Origin: Rhyzopertha dominica
Taxonomy: Eukaryota; Arthropoda; Insecta; Coleoptera; Bostrichidae
Assembly (NCBI GenBank): GCA_025024175.1
Contig: QCXZ01000064.1
Location: 52,225,325-52,289,324, forward strand
DNA length: 64,000 nt
Reading direction: 5' to 3'
The notes below the pieces were generated by a model. The model was not told the DNA's origin and made no database searches. It was given only the letters and a program-made list of their open reading frames with translations. The position numbers were made by a program, and so were the translations under genes. Within the stretch, counting starts at the first letter, position 1; each line of letters begins with the position of its first letter. This document shows, one piece after another, positions 61,921 through 64,000 of the stretch.

Positions 61921-62109
61921 AGTGTAGCCAGTCTTGTAGGTAGATTCGAAGGTATATCCATAAGGTTAGGTCCTCTACACCTACATGCGAATTTCTGATC
62001 GGCATCCTCTTCGCACAAGCATTCCTCCTTTGATATGGTGACGCTATCGGGAGTGCCTATTTGCCCCAACACATAGTTGTTAGGCAATAAGATACTGGCA
62101 AGGACGTAT
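61921..62109 (-). CDS. Lgr1: LGR exon 2: cysteine-rich N-terminal cap (LRRNT-like)
   Basis: The exon is 189 bp, from acceptor TTCTTATTACAG to donor GTGAGTACC, in phase 2 at both ends. It encodes about 63 residues. A mildly hydrophobic start (YVLASILLP) is followed by a Cys cluster of the form C-L-C, then about ten residues, then C-R-C, and by IPSNLPTRLATL. Such a Cys-x-Cys / Cys-x-Cys cap followed by a 'IPxxLP' turn starts the LRR solenoid in glycoprotein hormone receptors. The open frame continues upstream through the acceptor but has no ATG there, so the exon must be joined to an upstream one. In vertebrate receptors the signal peptide and cap share one exon; here they appear split. Confidence 0.78.
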
Positions 62110-63653
62110 CTGTAATAAGAAATAGAACGTAAGTACGTCTGGGATCCTTTGAACAAACCGGCGTGGGTGAGAGGGTTTGAACATAGTGTTTAGTGCAAGA
62201 ACGAAGAGATTTATCAATCCCACGAGTGTCTCAATTTTTAAGACTAATCCATGCTGTATAAGATTTATTTAAAAAATCCTGTGACTATATATTCATTTTT
62301 AATGCTCCTAAGATTACCCTTTTTATTATTCCACTTGTATTCTTTAACTTTCTCTACGGGGTGATCAGTTAAGGCTTGACATCGTGCTAGAATCTTGCGG
62401 AAATTTTGTTTTAAATAAATATGGCTACACAGATTTCACATATTACGAATGACGTAACTTTGATGCTAGGTGGCGCATTTAGGCTGACATATAATGGATC
62501 GTCTCTTCTTCCAAAAAGATGCAATACAATGCTTTTGAATAGCTTTTATAGTTGTTATGACAACAACAACAGGATGGATAGAACCTTCAAATCTTCAAAA
62601 TGGCATAACTCCAGAACGGTTTAGCGAATTCAATGAGTGGTGGCTAGTTTTAAAGTAAATTTTACTGTTTTTAATATAATCTTAATACATTATAATTTAT
62701 TACAACTGTTTGACAACGGGAGGCGTTAATTATGAAAATGTTGTCTCATTATTATGAGTTTACAGGAAAACCGAATATTATACTTTCCTTAAAATCCAAC
62801 GTAATTTTTTCTTTAAAAATTAATCCTAGCATGTCTTCTAGAAGCTGTTTAATTCTATATAAAACCTCTTAATTTTGGGTCGAGGTAAAACAAAATATCG
62901 ATTAGAATGGCCAGACCCAAAACTTTCCACATTTGCATAAGCTCCAGGTTAAGGCTTATATAAACTAACACCCATTCTTAGGTTAATAAGGGGAGCCAGA
63001 TTTTATATTCGTTTTAGAATTACCCAGAGCCACCCATTAAAAAAGTTTAAACAACATGTGTGGTAGCTTGACACGTAATTTTACAGTTGCTTTCATTTTT
63101 TATGAAACCATGTTTTTCAAATTTGAACGATCATTTTCTTAAATCATGAAATTGTTCCAGACGTTCATTCATAACTGTCATTTCGGAAGTTTTTTTGTGG
63201 TATGGGTTGCGTTAAAAGTAGTAATATTATTATTTTTTACACAGTTTCGATTTGGCTCCATAATGGTTTATATTAGGCAACAAAGAACTGAACTTGTAAA
63301 ATTCTACTATTGAAAGAACACAAGTATCAGTGTGATTGCTACACGTTTCTGTCACAAACAAAAAAACCCACGATTGTGAACATCCTATTCGAAATGACGC
63401 GATTTAAGTGGCTTTTCTTGGTCATCAATGGGTAACATTAATTTCACTCATACAAAACAAAGCTTTTCCAACAATGAAACGACGATTATCTGGATAGATG
63501 TTTACAGTTTTGAGTTTTACAAGTAAAATCTAATGAGCGTTTGAGTAGTGATCTGGGCTTTATTTTACAACATTTGTATATCTCATGAATGTGCGTGTTT
63601 GAAAGTTTAATTGAACAGGCACAATTGCCGTTATTACACTAAAACCAACTTAC
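62110..63653 (-). other. LGR intron 1 (1544 bp), no recognised element
   Basis: This is sequence between the candidate first exon and the Cys-rich exon. It is AT-rich with no coding motif, tRNA-like structure or convincing transposon signature that I can name. Its status as an intron depends on the exon 1 candidate being right. The stretch 63689-64000 beyond the ATG likewise shows no recognisable TATA or initiator signal and may be 5' UTR or a further intron. Confidence 0.45.
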
Positions 63654-63688
63654 ATTTTCCAGTCACAGTCAGAAAAATAGAACTTCAT
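63654..63688 (-). CDS. Lgr1: LGR exon 1 candidate: start codon and N-terminal part of signal peptide
   Basis: An ATG at 63688-63686 opens 11 codons (M K F Y F S D C D W K) plus two bases, AT, and then a consensus donor GTAAGTTGG. The phase-2 end joins exactly to the first base of exon 2, so the chain reads on as IYVLASILLP, a short hydrophobic stretch that could be the core of a signal peptide. An in-frame TAG lies two codons upstream (63694-63692), so this is the first usable ATG in its frame. The support is donor quality, phase and hydrophobicity only. A different first exon further right, or outside the window, remains possible. Confidence 0.5.
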
Positions 63689-64000
63689 ACTCTATATTGT
63701 CTCGCAAGGAAGATTTAACATCAGCTACTGAACGAAAATAAAAATCTTCAAGAGGATCTTTGTAATTCTGAATTTTTAACATGTACCCAAACCTGAATAC
63801 TGTCGAATTCTAACTTTTCTTCTCAAATCACTTGAATATGGATTTATGATTACTCATACTTCCTTGCATTTGTTGTTATTGTTTTTAAGTAAAGTAGTTG
63901 TCCTGATTCGAGTCTAAAGGCCGTCGTCGGTTGGAATTGCTTCTTAACATTTCGCTAGCACGAGTGGCAAACTTCTTCAGAGCACCGGAGATGGAAGGAC

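Larger units (their letters stand above)
8002..63688 (-). other. Lgr1: Split gene for a glycoprotein-hormone-receptor-like LGR (LGR1 / type A), 5' part
   Basis: Eight minus-strand exons (35+, 189, 75, 75, 78, 75, 69 and 69 bp, in transcript order) join in one frame of 665 nt with no stop. Every junction is phase 2, every acceptor is pyrimidine-rich ending in AG, and every donor is GTAAGT or GTGAGT. Six exons each encode one leucine-rich repeat. One repeat per 69-78 bp phase-2 exon is the known layout of the FSHR/LHR/TSHR ectodomain and of its insect orthologue LGR1, a G-protein-coupled receptor at the plasma membrane thought to bind GPA2/GPB5 (thyrostimulin-type) hormone. The later LRRs, hinge and 7TM exon were not found and are expected left of position 1. 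The gene covers at least 55.7 kb, almost all intron. The family call is firm; the choice of LGR1 over another LGR is an inference from the repeat order. Confidence 0.82.

Noticed and set aside
1..64000. CRISPR arrays, rRNA, bacterial operons or phage genes
   Set aside because: None present; the sequence is of animal nuclear type throughout.

Overview
The window is a piece of an arthropod nuclear genome, most likely an insect. It is strongly AT-rich, has large introns and isolated single N bases, and carries remnants of many animal transposon families (Ty3/gypsy, Tc1, Jockey/CR1, RNase-H-bearing LINE, Penelope-like, THAP element, tRNA-derived SINEs). No bacterial-type operon is visible.

The main content is one split host gene on the minus strand. 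Eight short pieces between 63688 and 8002 each have a consensus acceptor and a GTAAGT or GTGAGT donor. All introns are in phase 2. Each of the last six pieces encodes one leucine-rich repeat of 69-78 bp, and the second piece encodes a cysteine-rich N-terminal cap. Lengths, phase and residue pattern match the ectodomain of the glycoprotein-hormone receptor family (FSHR/LHR/TSHR in vertebrates, LGR1 in insects). The final repeats, hinge and seven-transmembrane part must lie beyond the left edge, or be too diverged for me to see. Exon order on the minus strand: signal-peptide candidate (63654-63688), Cys-rich cap (61921-62109), LRRs at 37504-37578, 33650-33724, 33409-33486, 15739-15813, 8607-8675 and 8002-8070.

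Everything else recognisable lies in the introns of this gene and is decayed mobile DNA. The left part (1-8001) holds the 3' end of a gypsy-type retrotransposon with a candidate LTR and a broken Tc1-like transposase with IR/DR-type ends. Intron 6 holds tRNA-like SINE heads and one copy of a 100-bp dispersed repeat. Intron 5 holds a 530-bp foldback structure, an RTE-like 3' tail, and a clear nested insertion: an RNase-H-type LINE with (GATA)n tail and 11-bp target-site duplication inside a Jockey/CR1-type LINE. Intron 3 holds the N-terminal part of a DDE_3-type transposase and a heat-shock-element/TATA cluster. Intron 2 (24 kb) holds a Penelope-like fragment, a second foldback element, a THAP-domain TIR element, two or three CR1/Jockey-group LINE copies, and the C-terminal part of a DDE_3-type transposase.

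Family assignments rest on motif recognition by eye; no database or alignment was run.
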